Shown: positions 1-9,499, counted from the stretch's first letter. The stretch is 44,974 bases of DNA from an uncultured Clostridia bacterium (GCA_947589415.1 CANQBP010000017.1:1-44974), one strand, 5' to 3'. Numbers and translations are program-made. Notes: a model not told the origin generated them from the letters alone.

Positions 1-400
1 CGTTCGTATTATAGTAATGCACAATTATTTTTGATAAGTCGGGCCTTTGATTATAAAAGCTCCCCGATTTGTACCACTTTTCACCGGAGACGGTCAAGCC
101 TTCCTGATTTTGTCCGGGGTATTGATCCGCTCCGTTATTGCTGAATATAACCTTTGCAGAAGTAAAATTGCTTATTGTATAGCTGTACCAATTATCTCCG
201 TCATTTTTCATGGCAGCGCCCGGCCAGTTTATCGGGGTATTGCCGTCACTATAATAATAAATATACGGATTTTCCCAGTTGTTTTCATTATAGTAATGTA
301 CAACAACTTCATTTTCTTCCACTGCGGCCGCCGGCATAACCAACACTGATAACATCATTGCCGCAACAAGTACGAACGATAACATTTTTTTAATTTTCAT
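1..400 (-). CDS. Secreted starch-binding protein with tandem CBM26-like modules (5' part, cut by window edge)
   Basis: The reading frame opens with ATG at 398-400 and stays open to position 1, so only the first 133 codons are visible. An AAGGAG ribosome binding site lies just upstream. The N-terminus is a clear signal peptide: MKIKKM, a hydrophobic run of about 15 residues and an AAA cleavage region near residue 26. The next roughly 85 residues carry a pattern typical of CBM26 starch-binding modules: VVHYYNENNWENPYIYYY, then WPGAAMKNDGDNWYSY, VIFSNNGADQYPGQ and a closing W-Y-K. A second copy of the opening strand (IIVHYYN) starts at the very edge, so the modules are tandem. Family knowledge: CBM26 is found on extracellular amylases and starch-adhesion proteins. 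The catalytic part, if any, lies outside the window, so the enzyme class cannot be named. Confidence 0.8.
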   Translation of the reverse strand, partial: MKIKKMLSFVLVAAMMLSVLVMPAAAVEENEVVVHYYNENNWENPYIYYYSDGNTPINWPGAAMKNDGDNWYSYTISNFTSAKVIFSNNGADQYPGQNQEGLTVSGEKWYKSGSFYNQRPDLSKIIVHYYNTN

Positions 401-610
401 GTAAATACTCTCCTTTCATTCAAAAAACTGCCTGCTTTCCCCCTACACCGTCCGCAATCACTCTATTCGGCGGAGGTACAATAATGCACAACTCAACCAC
501 CTCCCGCAAATATACACGGTCACATATTTCTTTTTTACATTGTACTATGTATTCCAATGTTTTTACATATGCATTGTAGTTATCTGTATAAAAAACGTAC
601 TGAAATGTAT
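401..610. other. Leader region of the starch-binding protein, no convincing gene
   Basis: Between the ATPase terminator and the starch-binding protein start the minus strand is AT-rich, with a TACAAT hexamer near 546-551 that could be a -10 element but has no good -35 partner. Nearer the gene, a GGAGGT/ACCTCC pair could form a hairpin. A 24-codon TTG-initiated frame preceded by GGGAGG also runs through here, but nothing supports its translation. I see no other feature. Confidence 0.3.
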
Positions 611-657
611 ATTATAAAAAAATTGCCGTGCAGCGTAAAAACTACGCTGCACGGCAA
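611..657 (-). terminator. Rho-independent terminator of the V-ATPase operon
   Basis: A perfect 15-bp inverted repeat (arms 623-637 and 643-657, loop AAAAC) lies just past the stop codon of the D-subunit gene. On the minus strand it is followed at once by a run of seven Ts. This is the strongest terminator in the window and marks the operon's 3' end. Confidence 0.93.
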
Positions 658-679
658 ACTTCATTTAATGTATATAATT

Positions 680-1303
680 TTATCCTGCACTTTTCTTTGC
701 TTTTTGTGCTTTGATAACCTTTAGCCTTGAAAACTCCTCTCTGTCCTTTTCCTCAAGTGCATCGGAAATGAACTTAACCGCTTCCTCGAACCTCGGTATC
801 ATAATATTTTTTAGTGCATTTGCTCTTTTCTGCGTTTTTTTGATAGCATCTGCAAGACGGTAAACACTGTTTTCAACTTCCGCAAGCTCTGCTGTCAGCC
901 ATTTAACTTCACGAAAACTCGCATAGGCTTCATCAATGGCGGGATTTGTCATTTGCAGACCATAAAAAAGCTCTGGCTCTGTTTCGTCTATCGTCACAAT
1001 AGGTATCTCCACACCCATTACACTCCTGTAACTCAGTTTAAGAGTGTCCTCTTCAGGTACGGATCTTGCTATATCATCAATAAAGCCCATTGCGATATTA
1101 GCTTTTTGAAGTGCAAGATATGCTTTACTGTATGTCACGTCAATTTTATCTTGTATTTCGGACGCCCTGTCGATAAGAGTCATCATTTCCCTTACAAGAA
1201 TATTTCTTTTTTTATCAAGCAGCTCATATCCTGTTTTGGCAAGACTAAGCGACTTTTTATTAGCCATCAGATTACCTTTTGTGGGTACTGCTCCCACTGC
1301 CAT
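680..1303 (-). CDS. ntpD: V-type ATP synthase subunit D (central stalk)
   Basis: This 207-residue protein is the D subunit, the central-stalk shaft that turns inside the A3B3 head and couples catalysis to the membrane rotor. The N-terminus (MAVGAVPTKGNLMANKKSL, then LAKTGYELLDKKRNILVREM) has the expected helical D-subunit start. The C-terminal helix ends in RLKVIKAQKAKK. Length fits the family (about 200-215). The ATG at 1303 is preceded by a GGAGGTGATTAAC ribosome binding site. It is the last gene of the operon, 21 nt after subunit B, and the terminator follows it. The protein is highly helical and would form the usual long antiparallel coiled coil. The assignment is firm. Confidence 0.95.
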   Translation of the reverse strand: MAVGAVPTKGNLMANKKSLSLAKTGYELLDKKRNILVREMMTLIDRASEIQDKIDVTYSKAYLALQKANIAMGFIDDIARSVPEEDTLKLSYRSVMGVEIPIVTIDETEPELFYGLQMTNPAIDEAYASFREVKWLTAELAEVENSVYRLADAIKKTQKRANALKNIMIPRFEEAVKFISDALEEKDREEFSRLKVIKAQKAKKSAG

Positions 1304-1324
1304 TGTTAATCACCTCCGCTAATT

Positions 1325-2758
1325 TTACTTATCTTCGGCACCTCCCGATGCGCTGTTGAACTTATCAAAAATAAGCTGCTCCGGATCATCAATATAATGC
1401 TGGTCAAGAAGGGCATCGTCAACACGGTCAAGCTCTGTTCTCGGTAAAGTCGAGAGCAATTTCCAACCGAGGTCTATACTCTGTTCAACAGTACGGTTTT
1501 CATTAAATCCCTGATTAACAAAATACTGTTCAAACAGCTTACCGAACTCAATATATTTTTTATCTATCGGTGACAATTCTTCCTCGCCGATAACACTTGC
1601 GAGCGAACGTGCGTCCTGAACCCTTGCATAGGCTGCAAAAAGCTGATTTGCAAGCGGCTGATGATCGGCTCTCGTATATCCCTCTCCTATACCGTCTTTC
1701 ATGAGTCTTGAAAGTGACGGAAGTACGGATACCGGAGGGTAAAATCCCTGTCCTTCAAGATCACGGTCAAGAACAATCTGTCCTTCGGTAATATATCCCG
1801 TCAAATCCGGCACGGGGTGTGTAATATCATCATTCGGCATTGTAAGAATGGGGATCTGAGTAACGGAACCCGTACTTCCCTTAACCATACCTGCCCTCTC
1901 ATAAAGTGATGCAAGATCGGAATAAAGATATCCCGGAAATCCTTTTCTTCCGGGGATTTCTCCCTTAGAGGACGAAAACTCACGCAGCGCCTCCGCATAG
2001 GAAGTCATATCAGTCATAATAACAAGAACGTGCTTGTTACATTCAAACGCAAGATACTCCGCAGCCGTAAGCGCACATTTTGGTGTAAGTATGCGCTCTA
2101 TTATAGGATCATTTGCAAGATTAAGGAACATTACGACCCTTGAAAGAACTCCGCTTTCATCAAAACATCTTCTGAAATAATCGGCAACATCATTTTTGAC
2201 ACCCATAGCAGCGAATACAATACAAAAGTCGTTTGCTTCGGAATCGGATATTTTTGCCTGTCTTACTATCTGAACTGCAAGCTCATTATGTTTCATGCCC
2301 GAACCGGAGAATATCGGCAGCTTCTGACCTCTTATAAGTGTCATAAGTGTATCTATGGTAGATATGCCCGTATTTATATAGTTTCTCGGATATATTCTTG
2401 AAACGGGATTCATGGGAGTGCCGTTTATATTTGCTCTTTTTTCGGGGTAAACAGGACCGAAACCGTCTATCGGCTCACCCGCCCCGCTGAAAACTCTTCC
2501 GAGAATTTCGGGAGAAAGTGCAAGCTCCATGGGACGGCATTTAAGCCTTGTGCGTGTATTATCAAGCGATATTGACTTTGTTCCCTCGAAAACCTGAACG
2601 ACAACACGCTTACCCTCAATCTGAACTATTCTGCCGTGGCGAAAACTGCCGTCATCAAGACGAATATCAACCATTTCCTCATACGAAGCACCCTCTACAT
2701 CATCAAGTACTATAAGAGAACCGTTGATTTCCTTAACACCTACATAATCGAGAATCAT
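1325..2758 (-). CDS. ntpB: V-type ATP synthase subunit B (regulatory, non-catalytic)
   Basis: At 477 residues this is the B subunit, which alternates with A in the A3B3 hexamer and contributes the non-catalytic nucleotide interface. A beta-barrel N-terminal domain is followed by a RecA-like fold. The degenerate P-loop region [14 protein letters not shown] (about residues 148-161) lacks the canonical Walker lysine-threonine, as expected for B rather than A. The signature [17 protein letters not shown] is present near the C-terminal third. Start: ATG at 2758 with an AAGGAAGTG site. It lies 31 nt after ntpA and 21 nt before ntpD, in one transcript. Nothing is truncated or unusual. Confidence 0.96.
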   Translation of the reverse strand: MILDYVGVKEINGSLIVLDDVEGASYEEMVDIRLDDGSFRHGRIVQIEGKRVVVQVFEGTKSISLDNTRTRLKCRPMELALSPEILGRVFSGAGEPIDGFGPVYPEKRANINGTPMNPVSRIYPRNYINTGISTIDTLMTLIRGQKLPIFSGSGMKHNELAVQIVRQAKISDSEANDFCIVFAAMGVKNDVADYFRRCFDESGVLSRVVMFLNLANDPIIERILTPKCALTAAEYLAFECNKHVLVIMTDMTSYAEALREFSSSKGEIPGRKGFPGYLYSDLASLYERAGMVKGSTGSVTQIPILTMPNDDITHPVPDLTGYITEGQIVLDRDLEGQGFYPPVSVLPSLSRLMKDGIGEGYTRADHQPLANQLFAAYARVQDARSLASVIGEEELSPIDKKYIEFGKLFEQYFVNQGFNENRTVEQSIDLGWKLLSTLPRTELDRVDDALLDQHYIDDPEQLIFDKFNSASGGAEDK

Positions 2759-2789
2759 TCATTTCACTTCCTTCTTAAGTGTATAAAAA

Positions 2790-4565
2790 TCAGCCTGCCG
2801 ACAATGTTGCAAAAGCCTTGTCCGTTTCACTGATAAGCTCATCGAACATTTCCGGCTTATCATTGGGGATATCATATTTCATTTTTGCCAGCTTTTCAAA
2901 AATTCCGAGAGAAATAATATTTGAAATAGGAATAGCAGATGCTATAACCTTTTTTGATCTTTCATAAACGTGCAATATTGCTTTCATCATCAACTTTTGT
3001 TTTTCAAGCGGCACAAACGTATCTTCGGGGTGAAAGGCATTTTGCTGCAGGAAACCGACTCTTATGGCTTTTGCAGTTTCTATGACAAGTTTTTGGTCAT
3101 CGGGAAGTACATCCGAGCCGATAAGTTTAACTATCTCCATAAGCGAGCTTTCTTCATGCAGAAGAGTTGTTATCTTATTACGGTATTTTATAAAATCCTC
3201 ACCGAGATTTTCTCTGAACCACGGGTCAAGATCCGTAAAATACTCACTGTAACTGTTCATCCAGTTAATAGCGGGATAATGTCTTGCATACGCAAGTGAT
3301 TTATCAAGTGCCCAAAAGCAGCGTGTGAAACGTTTTGTATTTTGAGTAACCGGCTCGGAAAAATCCGAACCCTGCGGCGACACCGCACCGATTATTGTTA
3401 CCGAACCTTCTTTTCCGTTCAGCGCCGTAACTCTTCCCGCACGTTCATAAAATTCGGAAAGTCTTGACGGAAGATATGCGGGAAAGCCCTCCTCCGCAGG
3501 CATTTCCTCAAGTCGTCCCGAAATTTCCCTCAACGCTTCGGCCCAACGTGAAGTCGAGTCTGCCATTATAGCAACGTGATATCCCATATCACGGTAATAT
3601 TCAGCAAGAGTCAACCCCGTATAAATAGATGCCTCACGGGCAGCAACAGGCATATTTGAAGTATTGGCAATAAGTACGGTACGATCGGTCATAGGTCTGC
3701 CCGATTTCGGATCTATAAGCTCCGAAAACTCATCAAGTACCTGACTCATTTCATTTCCGCGTTCCCCGCAGCCGACATACACGATTATATCCGCATCACA
3801 CCACTTTGCAAGCTGATGCTGATTCATTGTTTTACCTGTTCCGAAACCTCCCGGTATCGCAGCAGTACCGCCCTTTGCTATCGGGAACATAGTATCCATC
3901 ACTCTTTGTCCGGTTATAAGCGGAATAGTGGCAGGAAGTCTTTCCAGACACGGGCGGGCCTGTCTTATAGGCCATGTCTGACAAAGCGTAAGCTGATGTT
4001 CGATTCCCTTATCGTCCTTTATAACCACGACCGTATCTTTTATACGGTATTTTCCGTTCGGCTCTGTTCTGATAACCGTACCCTCAAGCATCGGGGGCAC
4101 AAGGCAGCGATGTTCAATAATCGCTGTTTCGGGGCAGGTCGCATAAACCATGCCTCCCTTTACCCTATCCCCCGGCTTTACCTTTATTTTTACATTCCAG
4201 TATCTGTTCAGATCCAGCGAAGATACAGATGCTCCTCTTGATATAAATGAACCGCTCTGTTCTTCTATTGCCTTGAGCGGACGCTCTATACCGTCAAATA
4301 TATTGTCAATTATTCCCGGCCCGAGAAGTACGTTCATCGGCGCTCCGGTTCCGTATATAGGGTCGCCGGGCTTGAGTCCGGTTGTTTCCTCATAAACCTG
4401 AACGGTTGTAAATTTATCGTTGATACCGATGATTTCACCGACAAGACGGGCTTCACCGACATAAACCATTTCCATCATGGAAAAGCTCCTGGTATCCCTC
4501 ACGGTTACAACAGGACCGTTTATACCAAAAATCACATCATTTGTTTCCATAAAATTCAGTCCCAT
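2790..4565 (-). CDS. ntpA: V-type ATP synthase catalytic subunit A
   Basis: This 591-residue protein is the catalytic A subunit. The Walker A motif GGFGTGKT (residues 239-246) and the downstream [20 protein letters not shown] segment are diagnostic. The roughly 90-residue insert between barrel and nucleotide domain (about 110-200), which distinguishes A from F1-beta, is present. Start choice is uncertain: ATG 4565 lies 9 nt after the ntpE stop with a weak purine-rich site, and an internal ATG five codons later (METNDV) also matches the usual start of the family. A hexamer of A and B hydrolyses or makes ATP in the cytoplasm, attached to the subunit I/K membrane part encoded upstream. Confidence 0.96.
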   Translation of the reverse strand: MGLNFMETNDVIFGINGPVVTVRDTRSFSMMEMVYVGEARLVGEIIGINDKFTTVQVYEETTGLKPGDPIYGTGAPMNVLLGPGIIDNIFDGIERPLKAIEEQSGSFISRGASVSSLDLNRYWNVKIKVKPGDRVKGGMVYATCPETAIIEHRCLVPPMLEGTVIRTEPNGKYRIKDTVVVIKDDKGIEHQLTLCQTWPIRQARPCLERLPATIPLITGQRVMDTMFPIAKGGTAAIPGGFGTGKTMNQHQLAKWCDADIIVYVGCGERGNEMSQVLDEFSELIDPKSGRPMTDRTVLIANTSNMPVAAREASIYTGLTLAEYYRDMGYHVAIMADSTSRWAEALREISGRLEEMPAEEGFPAYLPSRLSEFYERAGRVTALNGKEGSVTIIGAVSPQGSDFSEPVTQNTKRFTRCFWALDKSLAYARHYPAINWMNSYSEYFTDLDPWFRENLGEDFIKYRNKITTLLHEESSLMEIVKLIGSDVLPDDQKLVIETAKAIRVGFLQQNAFHPEDTFVPLEKQKLMMKAILHVYERSKKVIASAIPISNIISLGIFEKLAKMKYDIPNDKPEMFDELISETDKAFATLSAG

Positions 4566-4574
4566 CTTTTCTTT

Positions 4575-5177
4575 TTATTCTGTCACCCTAAGACCCGAAG
4601 TTTCACAAAACCATTCGTGCTGTTCCTCAAGCCTTGTATCAAGCGTTTCATCAATAAGCAAACCAAGACTGCGGCTTTGACCTGTCATTCCGCCGACAGC
4701 AATATCATCGGTCGTTTGAATTTCACACTTTTTACCGTTAAATATCTTGAGAATATTATCTTTATATTTGATATCATCATTTTTAACTTTTATAATGATA
4801 TCGTCGGAATCAAGCCTATCGCAAATAAGTTTTGCGCTTTTCTCAAGAAATTTTGAATAATCCTCGGTTTCCATATACTGAAAGAGCTTTTTCCTTACTT
4901 CATCAAAAACCTCGATCTCAATTTCCCTGCGGCGCATGAAGTTTCTTTTTCTGCTCGCGTTTTCCGCTTTAGAAAACTCTGCCGCCGCACGCATTCTGAT
5001 ATCGGTCATTTCCTTTTGAATAAGGACATAGGCCTCTCTCAGTCCTTCTTCCTCCGCCTTGTTAAGTTCTTTCTCTTTGAAATCCTCGGCTTCGGATTGT
5101 ATCTTTGTACGCTGCGCTTCAGCGTATTTTTCGATAGCCTTTAAAAAATTGTCTGTCTTGTTTACATTTTCAGGCAT
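4575..5177 (-). CDS. ntpE: V-type ATP synthase subunit E (peripheral stalk)
   Basis: This 200-residue protein has a long charged N-terminal helix (about residues 10-90, rich in E, K, A and R) followed by a compact C-terminal domain, the layout of subunit E. E pairs with the G/H-type subunit to form the peripheral stalk that holds the A3B3 head still. The ATG at 5177 is preceded by GGAGGTGG. It sits 18 nt after the F-subunit gene and 9 nt before ntpA. Sequence identity across E subunits is low in general, so the call rests on length, coiled-coil composition and operon position together. Confidence 0.9.
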   Translation of the reverse strand: MPENVNKTDNFLKAIEKYAEAQRTKIQSEAEDFKEKELNKAEEEGLREAYVLIQKEMTDIRMRAAAEFSKAENASRKRNFMRRREIEIEVFDEVRKKLFQYMETEDYSKFLEKSAKLICDRLDSDDIIIKVKNDDIKYKDNILKIFNGKKCEIQTTDDIAVGGMTGQSRSLGLLIDETLDTRLEEQHEWFCETSGLRVTE

Positions 5178-5195
5178 AATTCCACCTCCGCAGGC

Positions 5196-5504
5196 TTATA
5201 TCTTAACGCCTATTGCTTCACGGACATAGCGGGTTATCGAGTCTTTAGCACGACCGCTTCCGTGTCTGTCGGGTATTTCGACGATAAGCGGCTGCTTGCG
5301 ATTAAGTTTCAGATCATATACGAGTTCGGGACAAAGCTGCACAAGCCTTTCCGTCATAAGTATAACCGCAACGTCCTCCATATCCATAGCTTTTGTCAAA
5401 GCCTCTCTGACCTCATGGTCTTCATGGACAACAACACCTTCTATGCCTGCAAGGTGCATACCCATCATTGTGTCCACGTTATCGCTTATTAAATAGAATT
5501 TCAT
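5196..5504 (-). CDS. ntpG: V-type ATP synthase subunit F
   Basis: This 102-residue protein is the small central-stalk F subunit (NtpG in Enterococcus nomenclature), which binds subunit D. The Rossmann-like core starts MKFYLISDNVDTMMGMHLAG. The family signature IPDRHGSGR lies near residues 78-86, followed by the C-terminal helix SITRYVREAIGVKI. Length matches the family (about 100-105). It is flanked by K (18 nt upstream) and E (18 nt downstream). Here F precedes E, whereas in several well-known operons F comes just before A and after E and C. Confidence 0.94.
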   Translation of the reverse strand: MKFYLISDNVDTMMGMHLAGIEGVVVHEDHEVREALTKAMDMEDVAVILMTERLVQLCPELVYDLKLNRKQPLIVEIPDRHGSGRAKDSITRYVREAIGVKI

Positions 5505-5522
5505 AAGCTCACCCTTTTCATA

Positions 5523-5954
5523 TCAAGCATTGCTGATAATAAGAATTGAAACAAGAAGTCCGTAAAGAGCAACACCTTCACCGAGTGCAACGAAAATAAG
5601 GGATTTACCGAATGCTTTCGGATCTTCGCTTGTAGCTCCGATAGCGGCAGGAGCTGCGCCGCCGACTGCAATTCCGCCGCCGATACCCGAAATACCGGTT
5701 GCAAGTGCGGCAGCTATCATAGATATACCCTTGTTAAGATCCGGTGATGTTGCGGCTGCGGCAGTTTCACTCGGAGCAGCCATTGCAACCATTGATGTTA
5801 TAAGACAAAGCGTTCCTACGAACGCAAAGGAAGCGATCTGTCTTATAACGGCGGATTTACGTGTTTTTTTACCTTTTAACACATCTTTGTAGGTAAAATA
5901 AACAGAAACGACCAAAAAGATAACCGGTACTGCAAGTAATACATATTCCAACAT
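5523..5954 (-). CDS. ntpK: V-type ATP synthase subunit K (membrane rotor proteolipid)
   Basis: A 143-residue hydrophobic protein with four predicted membrane helices (about 3-22, 41-60, 76-99, 116-140). The conserved ion-binding glutamate is E126 in the last helix (VALGEGVALYG). The third helix is glycine-rich (GISGIGGGIAVGG). The first helical pair has no acidic membrane residue, so there is one carboxylate per four helices, as in other fused-hairpin K subunits. The glutamine ligand found at the matching third-helix position of Na+-type rotors is replaced by glycine, which argues for protons rather than Na+; this is inference. Start: ATG 5954 with GAGG eight bases upstream; a TTG two codons earlier is less likely. 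Confidence 0.93.
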   Translation of the reverse strand: MLEYVLLAVPVIFLVVSVYFTYKDVLKGKKTRKSAVIRQIASFAFVGTLCLITSMVAMAAPSETAAAATSPDLNKGISMIAAALATGISGIGGGIAVGGAAPAAIGATSEDPKAFGKSLIFVALGEGVALYGLLVSILIISNA

Positions 5955-6016
5955 AATCAATTCCTCTTTCTTTGTTTATATTTTTATAAGATCGTAACGG
6001 CAGTAATCCGTACGTC

Positions 6017-7957
6017 TTATTTTTCACTTTTTTTAACCGTTATCGGTTTAAATTCTCTTCCGTCTCCGATATAGAAACGACTGAATATTTCATAGTAATC
6101 AAGTCGCAATACCTGTATTGCAACAAGCAGAGCTTCTAGTGCCATTACTATACCGTTTCCGACAATAACAACTATGGTGTATCCGACTGCCCCTCCGACC
6201 ATTTCGGCGAGCGTGAACACAACGAGCATCATGCCTGCATGAACAAGTATATATGCCCCGACTCTTAAAAATGACATGGTATTTGTAACATAGCTAAGGC
6301 ACATTTCAAAAAGTTCAAAGAAACTTTGCATAAAGTATTCGCCCCAGCTTTCGGGCTGCCATTTCTTCTTTCCCGAACAAAGCCTTCCAAGCGGTTCCCT
6401 CATAAACATCAGAAGCAGCGGCAATCCTATAAGCAAAATCACATACGCTGTATTCATTATGGGGATACCGAGGAACATCGTACATACAAGTCCGGCAACG
6501 AGTGATACATAGAATACAAATCCCGAAATACCGTTCGCACCGAACAGCGCACTTTCCATATCATGTCGTCGGAATGACGAAACTATATTCAGCAGCATTG
6601 ATATTGCTATCGCAACAAATCCCAATGCGACCGAGCCGTAGATTATCATATTTATGGTTTGCGGTTCCATAACCTCGATCAGTTTGCCGTCTATCCCGAA
6701 CAACAGCTTATATACGGGATTAAGGACATTTTCAAATCCGAACACCGAGCCGTACAGAAAACCGAAAATCATACCTGAAATGCCGCACGGGATAAGAATA
6801 CGGCCTATCTCCATTTTTTTCAATTTCCACATCAGCGCACCGACTATTGCAACGATCAGTCCCTGTCCCATATCACCGAACATTATTCCAAAGAACAACG
6901 TATAGGTAAAGGCGACCATAGGAGTAGGATCTATTTCATCATAGCTCGGTAATCCGTACATCTTTACATAAAACTCATACAGTTTTATAAACGGCGGATT
7001 TTTCAGTATAACGGGCGGAGAATGTTTCAGTTCTTCCTTACCGTCGCTGAGAGAAAATTCTATACTTCGTATATCATGAAGCCTTTGGGTAAAATATTCC
7101 TCTTTTTCGGCGGGTATCCAACCGATAAGGATAAAGTTCTTATGATATTTGTACACGTATCTTTTTATGATGTGATACGATTCAAGCTCTCGCAGCTTAC
7201 TGTAATACATCATGCATTTTTCTTTTTCGGATTTCCAAAAAATATCTATTCTTTTTTCTATTTCCCTGCTCTTTTCTTTCAGCTGTTTAAGCTCACCGTC
7301 AAGAGTCACAAGATACTGTTCGGGAGTACCCGCTATTTTGGGAACTTCAAGTCTTTCAAAATACAGCGAGGAAAAAATTCTGTCAATTTCCTCTTTGTTC
7401 ACTATCGGGGAAAAATATGCCCCCCAACAATGGGTATCGTCCTCCGTACACGGTATGAACAAAACATAGGGATTATCTATTCTCGATAATTTACTCATGC
7501 TCTCTTTAGGCAGTCTTCCGAACGAGGGAGCGATATATTTACATTTTTTAATTTCCGTAAAATCTATATCACTTCCGACAAAATGCCCGACCTGCTCAAT
7601 TTTTCTCAAGCAGTCATCTGTTTCCTGCTTATTTTTGAGTCTGTCATTCAGAAGCTCCTCAAATTTTTTAGTTACAAATCCCGCATATTTGAGTACACCG
7701 CTGTCGCTGACCGTAAAATTTACCGGTCTTTTATATTCAAGTTCAAAACCCATCATATCGGCTGCACTTTTTAATTCCTGAAGCGGCCCGGAAAAAGGGT
7801 TTTTATCATTCAGCGGCACAAAATCCTTTGTATCAGAATAAAAGGACATCGCATCATCGGGGTGAAACACACCCGAATCCCCGCAAAACTTAATAACCTT
7901 ATCCAGTTCCGACATCATGCCGATTATGCTTATGGCTTTAACCGGTTTAACAGACAC
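6017..7957 (-). CDS. ntpI: V-type ATP synthase subunit I (stator membrane subunit)
   Basis: This 646-residue protein is subunit I (subunit a-like), which forms the static ion channel beside the K ring and anchors the peripheral stalks. The first about 330 residues are soluble and partly coiled coil. The C-terminal half has seven or eight membrane helices, including FGIMFGDMGQGLIVAI and SFFELFEMCLSYVTNTMSFLRVGAYILVH, family hallmarks; the arginine in SFLRVGA is the expected channel residue. GTG start at 7957, preceded by AAGGAGG with a seven-base gap. It lies 12 nt after ntpC. The length is normal for the family. Confidence 0.95.
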   Translation of the reverse strand: MSVKPVKAISIIGMMSELDKVIKFCGDSGVFHPDDAMSFYSDTKDFVPLNDKNPFSGPLQELKSAADMMGFELEYKRPVNFTVSDSGVLKYAGFVTKKFEELLNDRLKNKQETDDCLRKIEQVGHFVGSDIDFTEIKKCKYIAPSFGRLPKESMSKLSRIDNPYVLFIPCTEDDTHCWGAYFSPIVNKEEIDRIFSSLYFERLEVPKIAGTPEQYLVTLDGELKQLKEKSREIEKRIDIFWKSEKEKCMMYYSKLRELESYHIIKRYVYKYHKNFILIGWIPAEKEEYFTQRLHDIRSIEFSLSDGKEELKHSPPVILKNPPFIKLYEFYVKMYGLPSYDEIDPTPMVAFTYTLFFGIMFGDMGQGLIVAIVGALMWKLKKMEIGRILIPCGISGMIFGFLYGSVFGFENVLNPVYKLLFGIDGKLIEVMEPQTINMIIYGSVALGFVAIAISMLLNIVSSFRRHDMESALFGANGISGFVFYVSLVAGLVCTMFLGIPIMNTAYVILLIGLPLLLMFMREPLGRLCSGKKKWQPESWGEYFMQSFFELFEMCLSYVTNTMSFLRVGAYILVHAGMMLVVFTLAEMVGGAVGYTIVVIVGNGIVMALEALLVAIQVLRLDYYEIFSRFYIGDGREFKPITVKKSEK

Positions 7958-7969
7958 ATAACCACCTCC

Positions 7970-9007
7970 TTATCTGACAAGCAGCTTACTTTTCTCATCA
8001 GCGGACAAGCCGTAGCGTGTCGCCTCTATAATATTTATTATATTTGAAAGCTCAATTTCCATAAGATATATATATGATATCATAACTATTGTCGGATTTG
8101 GCGAAAGTCTGAGATGATGTATGCAGTAGGTACTTAAAAGTACATCTGCCATCTGCGAAGTATCACTGTATTGCAGCTTTGACATGAGCTTTCCGAGATA
8201 GGTTGAGCGTGCAATATTGAATACTTCTTTCGGATCGGCCGCCGTGCAAAGTTCCTCTACGGTTTTCTTTGAGAGCTTTCCGCACGGGATAAGCAGCGGA
8301 CGTATTCTTTCCTCATCATATTTAAAATATTTCTTCAGACGCATTATTCTTGAAACATTCCTAAAATCATACATTGCCATGAAAAGATCTCTAAGCTCTT
8401 CACGTTCTCTCCCGCTTGCGAGATTATCTATCGCTTCGATTATCATTACGTAGTTACGGTTGTTAAGTTCTGCCTCAAGCAGCGCAACATCAATCTTTTC
8501 GCCTTCATGTGGTCTGAACTTTTTCAGCACGGGAAGATATCCGCTTCCCGAAAGCACTTCAAGTACATCATCATATGACCTTACGGTTGATAATGCCTCA
8601 AGATCTATTTTTGCAAACTTACTCATGGAAAGCGGCATTGTATATACATAATCTTCGGCTCTCCCGATATTTAAAAGAGTAAGGCATCTTATAATCTGTT
8701 CAATCTCCATTTCGGATATAACAAAATCCGAAAATTTCAAAGTCCTGTCCTTTGCATATCTTGACAATGCAAAAATATCATAGTATATATTCTGCTTGAG
8801 CATCGGTTCAAGCTGACCTCTATGGGCAGAATTTTCATCAAGTCCCGTTAGGGCAGCCTTGTAGCTTGTACGGTTTTTAAGATAAGCTGCCACCTCGGAA
8901 ACATTTCTGCAATCCATAAGCTGTTTGTAGTCGGTATCGGTAAGCCTTTTACCATACATTGCACGTGCCTTAGCAAGTATCGCATTTGATGCCATTGAGG
9001 ACAACAC
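7970..9007 (-). CDS. ntpC: V-type ATP synthase subunit C/d (rotor-to-stalk connector)
   Basis: About 345 residues, almost entirely helical, matching the funnel-shaped C (yeast d) subunit that connects the K ring to the central stalk. Recognisable segments are SNAILAKARAMYGKRLTD at the start, a repeated three-lobed helical pattern, and the C-terminal MEIELSNIINIIEATRYGLS that typifies the family. The start is uncertain: GTG 9007 has a properly spaced AGAGG, while a GTG three codons upstream (9016) overlaps it. The gene sits unusually early in the operon, before I and K, rather than between E and F/A. Confidence 0.92.
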   Translation of the reverse strand: MLSSMASNAILAKARAMYGKRLTDTDYKQLMDCRNVSEVAAYLKNRTSYKAALTGLDENSAHRGQLEPMLKQNIYYDIFALSRYAKDRTLKFSDFVISEMEIEQIIRCLTLLNIGRAEDYVYTMPLSMSKFAKIDLEALSTVRSYDDVLEVLSGSGYLPVLKKFRPHEGEKIDVALLEAELNNRNYVMIIEAIDNLASGREREELRDLFMAMYDFRNVSRIMRLKKYFKYDEERIRPLLIPCGKLSKKTVEELCTAADPKEVFNIARSTYLGKLMSKLQYSDTSQMADVLLSTYCIHHLRLSPNPTIVMISYIYLMEIELSNIINIIEATRYGLSADEKSKLLVR

Positions 9008-9087
9008 CAGTATCACCTCTTTACAAAAAATCCTCCGACAGTACCGTTCCCCGTAATTGAGGTCATTTCCGTCGGTTTCCGAATAAC

Positions 9088-9396
9088 TTACCCGATCACT
9101 CTTTCAAAAATTTCGTTTATCCATCTGTCCTTATTTGCCGAGTAAGTATCATCAAGTGATTTTATTATCGCAGAATTTTTTTGTTCAATAAGTGCAAGCT
9201 CCTCATCAGCCTTTTTTCTGATAGCCTGCTCATTTATTTTTATTCTTTCTTTTGCCTTTTCAAGGAAATTGTTTTTTATATTTTCCTTTGTTCGGATAAC
9301 CTGCTTTTCATAGTCGATTTTGCTTTGTTTGACTTCATCTGTCAAGCTGCGGGCCTTTTTATCCATATCGACAATTCTGGATATCATATCCTCCAT
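9088..9396 (-). CDS. V-type ATP synthase peripheral stalk subunit G/H
   Basis: This 102-residue protein, rich in K, E, A and I, is one long predicted coiled coil (about residues 15-95). Coiled-coil content, size and first place in a V-ATPase operon identify it as the G/H-type partner of subunit E in the peripheral stalk. Start: ATG 9396 (MEDMISRIVDMDKK), seven bases after a consensus AGGAGG; an upstream in-frame extension would run through a stem-loop and has no binding site. Primary sequence is poorly conserved in this family, so the role rests mainly on context. Confidence 0.82.
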   Translation of the reverse strand: MEDMISRIVDMDKKARSLTDEVKQSKIDYEKQVIRTKENIKNNFLEKAKERIKINEQAIRKKADEELALIEQKNSAIIKSLDDTYSANKDRWINEIFERVIG

Positions 9397-9418
9397 AAAC
9401 ACGCCTCCTAAAAAGTAT

Positions 9419-9458
9419 GGGTGTAGAAAGAAAGAGAAAGCCCGTTCTTTCCACACCC
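9419..9458 (-). promoter_or_regulatory. 5' stem-loop at the start of the V-ATPase transcript
   Basis: Arms 9419-9430 and 9447-9458 pair at 11 of 12 positions. On the minus strand the hairpin begins a few bases after the predicted transcription start and ends before the AGGAGG of the first ATPase gene. It could stabilise the 5' end or modulate translation; function is inferred. Confidence 0.55.
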
Positions 9459-9470
9459 TGCACTTCCAAC

Positions 9471-9499
9471 ATTATACAACTTTGATTTTTATTTTACAA
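9471..9499 (-). promoter_or_regulatory. Sigma-A-type promoter of the V-ATPase operon
   Basis: Minus strand TTGTAA (9494-9499), 17-bp spacer, TATAAT (9471-9476). It lies 75 bp upstream of the first start codon and is the only good promoter before the nine-gene operon. Confidence 0.8.

Noticed and set aside
421-520. 24-codon TTG-initiated frame with GGGAGG in front of the starch-binding protein
   Set aside because: No start codon of good quality, no similarity, and the GGAGGT may pair with ACCTCC; too weak to call a leader peptide.
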